Shown: positions 1 through 11,491 of the stretch, one piece after another
How positions within the stretch are numbered: position 1 is the first letter of the stretch
Layout: the number at the start of each line of letters is the position of its first letter
NCBI GenBank assembly: GCA_030737835.1
Contig: CM060853.1
Coordinates: 14,358,000 to 14,421,999 of the forward strand
DNA length: 64,000 nucleotides
Source: Acorus gramineus
Lineage: Eukaryota; Streptophyta; Magnoliopsida; Acorales; Acoraceae
Direction of reading: 5' to 3'
The notes under the pieces: model-generated
Database searches by the model: none
Seen by the model: the letters and a program-made list of their open reading frames with translations, nothing else
Told to the model about the DNA's origin: nothing
Translations under genes and position numbers: made by a program

Positions 1-538
1 TTGTGTCTTTGCTTCGATTTGTTTGTTTATTTTTTTTATTGATTGCATCCCAAGATCCGAAATCGTAACAGTTTATGGCAAAACATGAACGGAAAAGTAT
101 GTTTAACAACATATGAGAATAATTTTGTTGTTGTTGATCCCGTATGTGCATATCCATTTGCTATTATTCATGTCTAAAATCTCGTTCCACTACGCTCTAT
201 AGAGTCTTTCTTCTTGTACACCCACTTGCACCAGATAATCAAATTGCTCGCTTCCCCTAAGGTAACTCTATAGATACCCAAGTATGGTTCTTGTGAAAAG
301 ACTGTTTCTCCTCCTCAATGGCTATCCATCTTCCATTCCTGACAAAAAAAAATCTTTTTTTTTGCTTGGTAATTTATTTTTTATTTTTATTGTTCTTAGT
401 CAAATCTTCTTCTATAAATATGATAAGACTTGGATCTAAGACCCTTCAGTGATAAGGGAAAACCTCTACCAACATATTTAAAAGTGGTTCAATAATAATA
501 ATAATAATAAAATCTTTTATTGTTCACACCATGCCTTA
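1..538. other. AT-rich intergenic DNA with TAA microsatellite
   Basis: No coding signal is visible. A (TAA)n run of about seven units lies near 491-512. Confidence 0.6.
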
Positions 539-1670
539 AAACTAGGAGTGGAGCCAAAGGGGGCGGGCTGGGGCGGCTCCCCCAAGGCCCGATCAAATAT
601 GCATGGGTAATCCGGTAATGCATGGGTGGGTGAGAATTAATAATGGAAATGCTTGTTTTACATATGGAACCCTAAAAAAAAGTTATATTGTTAATATGCC
701 CGAAATTCTATTTCCTACAACAAAAATGAATGTTTAAATTTTGCATGAATGCCCTTTTAATGGGTATTTTACACAATATAAATTTTGTAAGTTTTACATG
801 AATAAAATTCAAAAGGGCATGCATCCACAATTTAAACCCTTTTGAGGGTTATATATGCAAAAATCCTAATTGAATGAGTGAGTTTAATTAAAATTCAATA
901 ATATTACGTGCAGTCCCATTAATACATTTGATTATTTTTTAAGTATATGCCTATATAATAAAGTGTATTCATATTTTATAGAAATGAAGTACATGCTCAT
1001 ATGAAATAAATGCATATATATTATTTACATTTTCTGTAATAATGTAATATAGATTGCGTTAATCGATTTTATATATTGTGTTAGACATGACAAATGTAAA
1101 TAGGTTTACAAAAAAGATCGAGTGCATAGTACCCATTGGGATCTGGAGTTGTGAGCTTTTTCTTAAAAAATTGTAAAAATGTTTGTTTTCATAGGAATAT
1201 TGGTATATGGTTTGGAGGGGTTAAAAAGTCAGTGATTTAGATGTTTTAGTGATTTCTTTTATTTATTTTAATTTTTAATCATTGCTATACTGAGTCTCTC
1301 AGATTTTTTGAAGTGAGATTTTAAATTCTAATTTTCAAAATATAAGTTTAAAAGATATCATTGTAAGTTTTTGTGATCAATTATTTTTTTTATATTCATT
1401 TTTTTTTTTGAAGCTTTATTTTTTCTATTCGTTGTGATAGGAATAATGATATTTCAATATTTTTTTCTAGATCTTTTATAAATTATTTCATATCCCTAAA
1501 TATAGGAAAAGCAATACAAAAATAACTTTCGATCTAAATTGTCATTACCTAAAAAAAAAAGTCGGTCATTATTCAATTGTATTAATGTTGCCTTATAATT
1601 ATTCTTTTTATTTTCCTCTTGACTCTTGATCCTCCGGCCCCCTTGCTTTAATTTCTAGACCTATAACCAA
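539..1670. repeat. Possible degenerate repeat with G-rich end
   Basis: A G/C-rich block at about 545-592 (AGTGGAGCCA followed by GGGGGCGGGC) resembles the GTGGCGGAGCC-type ends of plant hAT-like elements, including the one at 11.1 kb. A C-rich stretch near 1632-1645 could be a partner end. The interior is AT-rich with no readable protein. The boundaries are a guess. Confidence 0.2.
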
Positions 1671-1705
1671 CCAATACTATGTGTCTTTTTTGGACTGCCT
1701 TCCAA

Positions 1706-1845
1706 TAAGGACTACTTGTGAGGTCTTGGCGTTGGTTATACTGTGGTTTTGACGAAAATAGTTGGCATTATTATATCTTTTTATGTAGTTGTCCTTATGC
1801 AATAAGACTCCTTTGCGAGGTCTTGGCGTTGGTTATACTGTTGGT
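1706..1845. repeat. Short tandem duplication, 97-nt spacing
   Basis: The motif GAGGTCTTGGCGTTGGTTAT occurs at 1720 and again at 1817 with similar bases around both copies, so a segment of about 97 nt has been duplicated in tandem. Confidence 0.7.
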
Positions 1846-1949
1846 CATGCTATGTTTTATTTTAAATAAAAGAATATTATTTATGTAATTTACTCATCTG
1901 TTTAATTAATAAATGGTAAATGAATTAATGTCTTAAATTGAATGTGGTT

Positions 1950-2745
1950 TTTGTAGAGTCCAAAAATAAGGTCCACCAACTATGCTCTATATACCGGCAA
2001 TCCATGACTCGATTGACAAGGGCCACCGACCCAGATCACCCATCATAAGTGGGTCCAACCCGTCAACCATTCAATACCCAATGACCGAACATCATTTCAA
2101 GTCAGTAAATCCAGAACTTAATTTTTAAATCAAGGATCATCAATTGTTGATTCTTTAAATCCATATAAATATATTAAATCTAAAGCTATCATGTAACTGA
2201 TCCTCTAAGATCACTATAATATATCCTAGATGTAGAATTAATCATCAATTGACCCACAAAATCCCAATAAATTATGTGTATTTATAAAGGGATAATGACT
2301 ACAGATCCTACGAATCCCATTAATAACACATAATTGATCCCTTAGAATATGGGATCCCAGTCCGTCTGTCCGATGGGAGAAGGATTCACATATGATTCTA
2401 GGGTTTGACCGAAAACACTATAAATAGGGAACCAGTTTTTGCTACTGAGGTATGTGAAATTCCCTTTTTTACAATAACCCTAATTGTACATTCTTCTGCA
2501 GGTCACTCCCAACCCTATTTTTGACGATGTTTGAGGAGGAGGAGCGCCGACGACATCAGGAAAGCCGTTGGGAGGAGCGGAGCGGAGATATCCTGGTGAC
2601 CCGAACCCAGTTCGTCACTTTTACCCCTTTAGTTTTCTATCGTTACGACGAACATAAAATTTTACACCTAAAAAGAGTCATAGATTTCATGGGGTGTCAC
2701 AATTTTTCCATTAAGGAAAAACCGTAAGCTTAAGGTGCTACATAT
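1950..2745 (+). repeat. LTR-like sequence with TATA box (possible solo LTR)
   Basis: A well-formed TATA box (TATAAATA, 2419-2426) is followed by a leader-like stretch and a GC-richer segment at 2500-2620. This is an arrangement often seen in plant LTRs. A 68-aa reading frame at 2521-2727 has no recognisable domain. No primer-binding site or second LTR was found, so the assignment is tentative. Confidence 0.3.
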
Positions 2746-3244
2746 AAAGGGAAGAATATGTCTAACAAGGAAATTTAATATATAGTTACATGTGAAAATA
2801 TATTTAAATGTAAAAACTAAAAACATATTTTAGGTGGTTGAACTATATGGATAAAGAAGATGAGATTTGTACATGAGCCTGAGATAGTACATATGGTATA
2901 AGATATTGTCTACTATATAGTGGATTGATAACCTCAGCTCACACATGTATGTATGACCGTTAGAGGTGTGATGACTAGTGATGTCCTTTGAGATGATGAT
3001 TGATTGGCTCATATAGGATAAATTTAAGGTGAGAACTCACGCTATGGTTAATTTAGTCTAACAGAAGAAAATTTTGCTTATCTATGACATTAAGACATGT
3101 TTCACAAGAGCATGAGAACTTGAGAAGTAAAATTGATATTTTATGTATAAACATAGGTTATTAATTATTAGCAAGATATATAGTATGCAAATTTGTGCTA
3201 GAATGAAATAGAAGTATACTGATTTGTCATAATAGAAACTTTTG
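2746..3244. other. Intergenic, nothing recognised
   Basis: AT-rich sequence without coding potential or obvious repeat structure. Confidence 0.5.
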
Positions 3245-3800
3245 AAGAAGATGATTAAGGCTAGAGTTTGACTCTATGTCCTTAAGACAATTTTGTTCTG
3301 CTCTGGTGCTCACGGTCCACGGTGACTGTCTTCAAGGATACAATGATCACTCTCTATGGTAGCAACACTTCACACCACAAAGACAATGAACGACTTGTGT
3401 TTTTCAAACTCTCTCTTACTGGAATGCTTTGGAGACTCGAATGCCAACTCTAAGAGACTGTATGCCTGCGCAGTGAATGATTGGATGATATAAAATGCAG
3501 ATAATGGATGGTATTTATAGAGGTAAAAATTAGTTGAAGAGGCTCTTGGAGGAGTCCATTCCTCTGTTTAGTTTTCACTGAAACATAGTCTAAGACACCC
3601 TCTCATTTAAACATCCAACGGTCTGATTGTTACCGTTGATCCTACAGCCCATATTGCTTTTGAGATTGCATCCGATGGACGGTCCAAATTGTATCTGATC
3701 AAAATGATCTCTACAATCCGATTTGACAAAAAGTCCAAAAAGAAAAAGCTCCAGCTCCTAGTGACGATGCGTACGTTCCAAGTGCACCACCCTACATAGA
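3245..3800 (-). repeat. Possible solo LTR or promoter-like fragment
   Basis: Read on the minus strand it contains CTCTATAAATACC (TATA box, plus positions about 3510-3522) in a sequence of more balanced composition than its surroundings. No gene follows on that strand. An LTR fragment is the simplest reading, but no partner LTR is present. Confidence 0.25.
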
Positions 3801-6560
3801 AGGTCCACTATAAGGTATCCACCAAAAGGAATTCACTTGAGCACAAAGAGCTCATCTTATAAATCCTCAATGTTTTTTCCCGACAACCAATATGGGACTA
3901 TAGTTTTTTCTTCCCCAAACACCAATCACTTTAATCATGTATTGGGAGAACTTTGGATCCAATTTTCTCATTCATCCGAGAATGATTTTGAGAATGTAAA
4001 TATACTACGTTCATCTCCTCGATGAGAGAAACACAATCTAATGTGGTTCCACTATAAAAAAATTAGTAGAACTCAAACTTATTTTGACGAACAGATGATC
4101 AAACCCATGTTTTTTTCAACATTAATTGCATTAGATATAAGAGCTAGCTAAACTGCTTCTCAATAGTGAAGGTAGACTTGGGCTTGTTGGCTCAGATGGT
4201 TTTGTACAAGTACAACATTACCTACTGGAAGAAAATAATTCGTGCTATTGTGAGGGACTGCTCATGTGTGAGGATAAATTTTATAAATGCGTTTTAAAAA
4301 CAAAAAATGAGACCATTGATAGATAAATGAGTATTACACATTGTGAGCGCCTATCCATTTGGTTCATTGAGGCCAAGAGTGTGTGCTTAATTACACCAAG
4401 TTCCATATAAATATTGGGGAAAGATAAACTTAAGCCTAACACAAATCTTTCATGTTACAATGTATGTTAATTAATGCTATAAATGAACTGAGGGGTAAAA
4501 CCGAATTTGTTTTTTTTTTATTCGAAAATTACATCAGTCTTTTCACAATGCGGTGGGTTAGGTACAACCATGCACAGGGAAATGGGTGCACGTGTATACT
4601 TGTTAACTTCTGATCAACTTCATGATGATCATGGACAACTAATCTTCTTAATTGATTGGGGACAACAAGGATGATCCCTTCTACCTACCACCAGAGGTTT
4701 TGATTCTCCACCTTTTAGAGGAACGATGACACAAGGGAAGATCACATTAATGGCTGTGGGTGGGAAGGTTGTTATTGTGAATGAGCTAGTCCAACAATCT
4801 TGTATTGAAAGATCCAAATAGCAATCACTAAACGACATTTGTATATAAAAAAAAAAATATGTATCAGAAGAGAGTAAAACCTCAATGTGATGCTCATCAA
4901 CCTTTCGAAACCTTATATCTTCTTACGCATTGGCTCTTGTTTTTTTGAAAACATAAAATAAAAGTTTGTCAAGTTTTTAAAAAGAATACATCTATGTGTG
5001 GACCCCTTTCGAATTGCTTGGCATCATATTGTTGGGCAAATTGTAATGCATTTGAGAATTAATAGTCCTCTAATGACACTCATTGAGTTAGTTGTGTCTT
5101 GAAAAAGACAAAAGGAAGAGAGTGATCTCTTCAATATCCGCGTCTTCTTTGATACATACTCCTTTAATTAGTTTATGTTAAACAAGTATTGTTAAAGTGC
5201 TAATTATGAATTCATACATTTAATTGAACAACTTAACTAAACAAAAATTTAAAAAAATATTCAGCCATTTTAATTTATATGCAAGGAAGAAAATCAAGAA
5301 ATGATGTGGAACTTTCTCCATGTGATGCTTAGGCTCTGTTTAGGAGACGTATGTGGTGACAGGACATGGGAGGACCTACCTATCAATCGTTGTTTCCACG
5401 GAGTCAGAAAATGTGGAAAAAAATGGTCGAAAACAAATACAACTACGTGATTGTGGGTTATTGACGCATTATCAAAAAACGTCATTTGTTTTCACGTTCG
5501 CGTCCTTGGGCATCCGCCGACTCGACCGCGCTTACAACGCGCTCCCAATGGGAGCCTTAGATTTGAGAGGGTGAGCCACCAACCAGACCAGACTCCTTCC
5601 TATCCCCGTGTCTTTCTTTTTTTTTTATTTTTATTTGAAATTTTCACTATCCTCATTTTCTTTTCTTCTTTTTTTCATATTTATTGTGGATTTCTAACAT
5701 ATAATTAAACAAATGAAAATTTGTGGTACGTAACGTAATGAAAACACCTGTGTGACAAAAGATCAATAACATTAATGTAAAAAGTGTAAGAAGTTTAATT
5801 TAGATATTACATTTTCCAATTGAACTTAAAAATGGAATAATGGATTATTCTTTTGGAATAAAGAAAATTTTAATCTTTTTTTATGGTCAGTAACAATTAC
5901 ACTGACAAGTAGTGGTTGATATGGTTTTGGGTCTAGCTCATGATAGTAGAATGTTTAATCAAATCAGAAAAAAAAAAAAAAAAGTTGGTTATGCATAAAA
6001 AAAATGAACAATTAAGTCCTGATTTTATGTATTTGTCAAAATTGAACAAGATTAGAGCAATGCAATTCTTGCACCTCCATCAATTAAATTTTTTTGGTTT
6101 GAAAAATTATGGGCATATCTATTCCACTCATAAAATAAAACAGATGATGTCTGAATATAATAGTGGAGAAGAGGAAATGAGAAAACAACTAAAAAACAAA
6201 GGAAAACAACAAAGAAAAAACAGGGGGATGAAAAAAGCTGAATTGATAAGGTGTCAACCCGATCGAGCCTAACACAAAATCATACTTCTATGTGATGCAC
6301 AAAGCATAGTCACTCACATAAATGTGAGCGACACCTGCGATCCCCACACCCCAGTCACGAATAGACAATCTCACCATTTCCCAAATGTATTCAAAATAAA
6401 ACGCAGAGCCCCGTTCATTCATGTCTCATCCAGCTGAAAAGTGAATAATTATCCTCATATGGAGAATATATATATAACTCTTGGTCTCATCTTTCCAATA
6501 TTGAAACAAAAAATAAAAGTGTTTCTTCTTCATTATCGTCATGAAAGTACTACCATGTCT
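3801..6560. other. Intergenic, no gene recognised
   Basis: Short open frames at 3837-4025, 5353-5708 and 5940-6272 show no domain or plausible codon use. The stretch starting near 5333 (GGCTCTGTTTAGG) looks like the end of a PIF-type MITE, but I could not find its partner end. Confidence 0.4.
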
Positions 6561-6562
6561 GT

Positions 6563-6589
6563 AGAGAGAGAGAGAGAGAGAGAGAGAGT
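6563..6589. repeat. (AG)n microsatellite
   Basis: About 13 uninterrupted AG dinucleotides. Confidence 0.95.
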
Positions 6590-8094
6590 TGTTTCAGAAA
6601 ACCTGGCTCCTTTAAAAGAGATGGGGGAGAGGCCCGTGACATGTTCCCCTAAATCACTTCCATGACAATATAGGGGAAACCGTTTTGACTGAGCCGGTGT
6701 ACATGTTTCTTGTGTGTCCCGACACTGTATCCTTCAATGCATAAACCGTACACACACAAACACACATGACAATCCTATCTGTAGAGCTCTTTGGATTGCA
6801 GCAACCAATAATCAGAACTCCATCTATATATAACAGCTTCACCAGTACTGTCCCGAAGTTCAAGATAACATGTGTTTTCTAGAATGCATGCGTAGATTTC
6901 TTTTCTTTCTTTTTTTTTTTTTTTTCATTTTTTTGCCACACAAATTAAGGTCTATATAAATATTCTTTATTTTGCAGGAAAAATTTTATTGATTTATATA
7001 TTTTACTTGTTTTATGTATTTTATTAGGCAAACATAAAATTTAAGAAAAATAAAAATGGTTGGGGGTCGTGGATCAACGCACTTGAGGCTGGTTGTATCA
7101 TTTATTTATTTGGATCAGATACACTAATATCCATACTTTAGATATTTGAATATCAAATATTTTTGATTTTTTGAAAACAGATTGAAACAGATTTAAATTT
7201 TTTTTTAATAATTGAGAGGTTTAAAATGTACCCAGGCATACAAAGACACCCATGCATGCATGTGCTTTTTTTTTTTTTTTATATTCTGAAAAAACAAAGT
7301 AAACCTAATATATTTAGGTTATCTTCTTGAATTTAAAGTGAAATCCATTTTTACTGACAATATCACATATATAGAGAGTACTATATATGTATTCTACAGC
7401 GTCTGAATAATACATTTTTTTGTCTTTCAATGTAAATAAAGGCATGATGAACTAAACAACGATTCAGCCTTTTTTTCTTCTTTTTTCGTCATCTATACAG
7501 TGTACATGAATTTCCATTATATTGATTCTGCTTTTACTTACAAATAAGAATAAAGTATTCACTGTATAGCAGCTTCTCATAGCACGCTTGGACATGCTTA
7601 TAAAATTCAGATCCTCCAGAGACCATAATCACTCAAGGACAGAGTACTTGGGTGGTTTTCTGAGTTTTTTTGAAGCAAGCATTATAATTCAAGGTTGTAT
7701 TTCTGCAGTATACCAGGAGGACAGCAATGATGGATTATAAATTTATGTATTCTGTTAAGAATTTAGTCTAATATTTGAATTAATTGCAGGTGCAATGTGT
7801 GCAGTGTGTTGAAATAATGTCTATGCTGCAGGCCTAAAAAAAAACACAGAGTTCTTATCAAATAAAGCCTAAGAAATTGCCTTTTAGTGGTAGTTACACA
7901 GTGGAACATGAAAAACACCACAATAAAGAGTGTGACTTGTCATATTTTAGTCGCTCCACGTAGTTCCGAAGAAGAGGAAGAAGACACTAGAAGACTGCAT
8001 GAACTAGGACACCAACGTCAAATAGTCTCTGATGCTCGAGTTAGAGAACACTCCTGTTATATTCTAGAAAAAAATCTAAATAACCCACTGTAAA
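6590..8094. other. Intergenic, AT-rich
   Basis: Homopolymer T runs (6908-6925, 7267-7280) and no gene. The segment near 7947-8060 is related to a minus-strand segment at about 18160-18290. Confidence 0.4.
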
Positions 8095-8540
8095 TTGATT
8101 GAAATTCATAAAATCCCCTAACTTTTCTTGAAATTCATATAACTATTTGAAAACATCTAGTAAATCCAAATAACCTCCTGAATGAAATTTTCGTTGACAG
8201 ATGATGAATATTTTGTAAATATTCTGTTTGGTTAACCTTGACCAGAAACACAATATGCTAAAAACCTCCTATAATGTGTTAAAAATGTAAAAAATCCTAT
8301 GAAAATAACTATTTTACCCCTCTAAATAGATTATAAAACCCTATCGGGATGGGTCAAATCGTCATTTATAAAAGATTTTCAATGTTTTTAACACATTGTA
8401 GGATTTTTTTAATATATTGTGTTTTCATCCAGGGTTAACCAAACAAAATATTCATCATCTGTCAACAGAAATTTTATTCAGGAGTTATATGGATTTTAAT
8501 TAGTTTAGAAGGGGGTTGTATGGATTTTATCCTATATTCT
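8095..8540. mobile_element. Palindromic MITE, about 445 bp
   Basis: The two halves are imperfect inverted copies. ACAGATGATGAATATTTTGT (from 8199) is matched inverted by sequence around 8445-8462. TTTGGTTAACC near 8228 is matched by GGTTAACCAAA near 8433, and ACACAATAT near 8248 by ATATTGTGT near 8415. The outer ends carry AAATCC / GGATTTTA motifs also seen in the smaller MITE at 22.4 kb. There is no coding capacity, so it is a non-autonomous element. Confidence 0.7.
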
Positions 8541-9000
8541 AATAGTAATAAAAATGGATTAGAATATTCCTCTCATTTTGCCATGAGAATGTGTTCTATT
8601 GATAAAGTATAAGGATCAATGGTAGGGCACCGTGTGGCATATTCTACACTTTCTTATGTTCACTTAAGATTATATGAGATTCTCTTATTCAGCCACGTGC
8701 TCCTGATGATAGGTGGGGAGGGTCAAGACCTGAGCCGTTCCCTGGCCTGGTGGAACTTATCTACCAGGGCAGCCAATCTTAACTGGATCCACTCCAATCT
8801 GTAAACGATGGTACAACCTGCATGGCCCCTTGAAACACTAGAAATCTTCAGCGTGTAAGACCCATTAAAATTCCAGAACAATGCTTAGTACCTTGCAGCA
8901 TTTTGTTGATCTCCATGTTTTATTTTGTGTTTAATGTTTTTTTTTTTTTTTGGTGGGGGGGCGAATAACTTGCAAATTAATTACCTGATGTTGTTTACCA
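8541..9000. other. Intergenic, nothing recognised
   Basis: A 61-aa frame at 8619-8804 has no recognisable domain. Confidence 0.4.
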
Positions 9001-9237
9001 ATGGCAGTCAAATTAAAGGACAGCCAATTGTCTCAAAGGCTCAAACAAATTATAGAAAAGTATGCACTCAGATGTAACCAATTGAAAAACAGTTTTTACT
9101 TGGGAGGATCAAATCAGCAGGCCTTCTTCACCACTAGAAAGGGTTTCAGGCAGGGAATTCTTCCTGTCATATACCTAAGCTTAACTTTATTTTCCTCAAG
9201 GCTTACTGTAGATATGTGCTTAATTAATTACCTTTGA
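9001..9237 (+). pseudogene. Degenerate LINE reverse-transcriptase fragment (tentative)
   Basis: The 78-aa frame contains FFTTRKGFRQGILPVIYLSL. This loosely matches the reverse transcriptase block of plant L1-type LINEs (phenylalanine, basic residue, G-x-RQG, then P...YL). The catalytic YxDD motif and the rest of the ORF are absent. It is at best a short decayed fragment; a chance resemblance is possible. Confidence 0.3.
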
Positions 9238-9459
9238 TGAATAGTCTCACAACAAGAATCTCAGGTTGCAAAATAAACAATATTGAGTCATGCATGCTAG
9301 TAGAATAGAGCTGATCATCCTACTCACTAAAGGTAACAATTTACTCTTCGATTCTCTTTGTAATGAGATATATATGTTAAAAATTTCTTAACATATTTTA
9401 TAATTTAATCAATACAATTTATTGGAGTATATATCTTATTCTTATAAAAATATAAAGAA

Positions 9460-9900
9460 AAATTAATTAGGGGTCCCTAGAGATACCCATCTATTAACCA
9501 TTAATCCCTAGACTGTTTTAAATTTTTTTTAGATCCCTTAATACCTAAATCTATTATGTTTGGGTCCCTCTCACTAATAGACCCACTAACAGATGTTAGA
9601 AATTCCAATTTTACCCTTCCATTTAAACACCCATCTCTACACCTCTCTCTCCCTTTGAACCCCAGGCATTGTGTTTGGGCTTCATCAAAAGAGAAAAAAC
9701 ACCGACGACGAGATCCACCAACGCAGGCCCCCGCCTCGAAGAGTTCCACCAACGTCAACGGCCCCCACCTCAATGAGATCCACCGACGCCTCCCCTGTTG
9801 TTGGTCCACCCGATCTGCGACGCGAAGGAGGTGACGGACCGCCTGGTCCACGTCAACCAAACCGTCGGCCACATCCCTCCTAAGGTACAGAAGAACATTG
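9460..9900. repeat. GC-rich insert of unknown origin
   Basis: The segment at about 9600-9880 is much richer in G+C than its flanks and is open in several frames on both strands (minus 9501-10022, plus 9556-9883). On the plus strand one frame reads CDAKEVTDRLVHVNQTVGH and ends at a possible donor (AAG|GTACAG, near 9884), but a stop lies just upstream. It may be a captured exon fragment or a repeat. No protein family was recognised. Confidence 0.3.
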
Positions 9901-10555
9901 ATTTTTTTTTTTATTGATTTATGATCAACAAAACCATATTTTGTTAAAAAAGTAGTAGAAGAAGAAGAGGTGGGTGGGTTGAAAAGGATGTGAATGAGGT
10001 CTTTTAAAGATGGATGATGCATTTGAATGATTTGGTTAATAAATGTTGTAATTTTTTCAAGTTTTGAAGGATGTTATGTACTTTTGCAGTTACACATGGT
10101 GGGGATCTTCTAATGGAAGAGGAGTGATGGCTCTTAAGATAAGAATTGATTCAAAGGGGGAGAGAATCCCACCTTTTGGAAGAGTTTCTTATAAAATCTC
10201 ATGAAGGGGGGTTGTTTGATTGGTTTTGGATAGATTAAAAATGGGTTTGTTTTGGTTGATCTTTGATGGCTTTTTTGGTTGATGTTTTGTTTACTTGTCC
10301 AACAAAAAAAAATCAGTTAATTTCATAGTTGCACCACAAGATTCTATAGTTATCAGCAAAGGCCATTTAAGAAAAATAAAAAGATATCAACATGTGGAAA
10401 CATATAGAAACTAAGGTTCTACACTGACTTTGGTTATCTTAATTGATTAACTTATATTACATACTATAATATGATCAAATAGCATATGAAAAGATTTGGA
10501 CAAGGAGGTTGTGGAGGTTTGATTTCCAATGGAAAGTCTTGGTTTGATATTTACA
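9901..10555. other. Intergenic, nothing recognised
   Basis: AT-rich sequence with no gene. Confidence 0.4.
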
Positions 10556-10559
10556 TTAT

Positions 10560-10740
10560 AATTGGTACACTCTGATGCATCAACATCCTATAGGCTCTTG
10601 TACATTGTCATTAGTACACTCTTCTCTAAACCTATAGGCTCTTGTACACTTTGATGTTTCTTTTGTACACTGTTATGCTCCTCCTGTACACTTTTATATT
10701 TTCTCTATTATACTCCTCTTATATAAATTGGTGCGTATAT
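10560..10740. repeat. Degenerate TGTACACT-type repeat cluster
   Basis: The motif TTGTACACT (or GTACACTCT) recurs at least six times, and one phrase (CTATAGGCTCTTGTACA) occurs twice. Related phrases reappear beyond the hAT insertion at 14638-14680 and 15275-15365, so the cluster appears to be one older unit split by the insertion. Confidence 0.6.
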
Positions 10741-11491
10741 TTTATATTTAATATGCAAAATCCTAATATGATATAGAATTTAGTTTAACATTGAACCTTT
10801 TTTTTTTTTTTTGGCATCCCCTATAATACAATTTGGGCCCCATGCCTACCATTTCCATCAAAAAAAAAAAAAAAAAATTGGTCCTTTTTTTTGCATTGTT
10901 TTTGTTGACCTTGATGCTCAAGGAGTTACTTAGGCTGTTAGACACATGTTCATAGTTGGAGCTGTGATCTCCAAGACTTGTGATTTTTTTCATAGTATCC
11001 AACTATGAGAAAGAGGTTATTTAGGCTGTTAGGCACATACAAGAATCACATATAAGAATTGCCTGCTTAACTACCTTGTTAGTTTTGCTTGTACTCTTTG
11101 TAGTGGCGGAGCCAGGAATTCATTCTAGGGGGGGCGAATTTTAATTATAATCTTTAAAAAAATTTCTAAAAACTTGAAGCTAAGGGATGTACCCAAAAAA
11201 AAAAAAAAACTCTTTACAATAATTTAAGTACAAAAAGTAAAGTCATTGAAACTCATTTATAGTTTCAACAAATCTATATGATATAAAGATTCATGAAGTA
11301 CAAAAGAGGACCAAACCAAATATTGTAAGGTGTATACCAAAAAAGAGACTAATTACACATTTTACAATAATTAAACTGAAACTATAAGGTGTGTATAAAA
11401 AATTGACTAGTTACACCCTTTACATTAATTCAAGATTACAAAAAGTATAGTATGTGATCTACATTTCCAAAAACATTTCTATTTGGCATCT

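Noticed and set aside
9501..10022. 173-aa minus-strand frame
   Set aside because: Overlaps equally open plus-strand frames in a GC-rich block, has no recognised domain and runs through AT-rich DNA at both ends.
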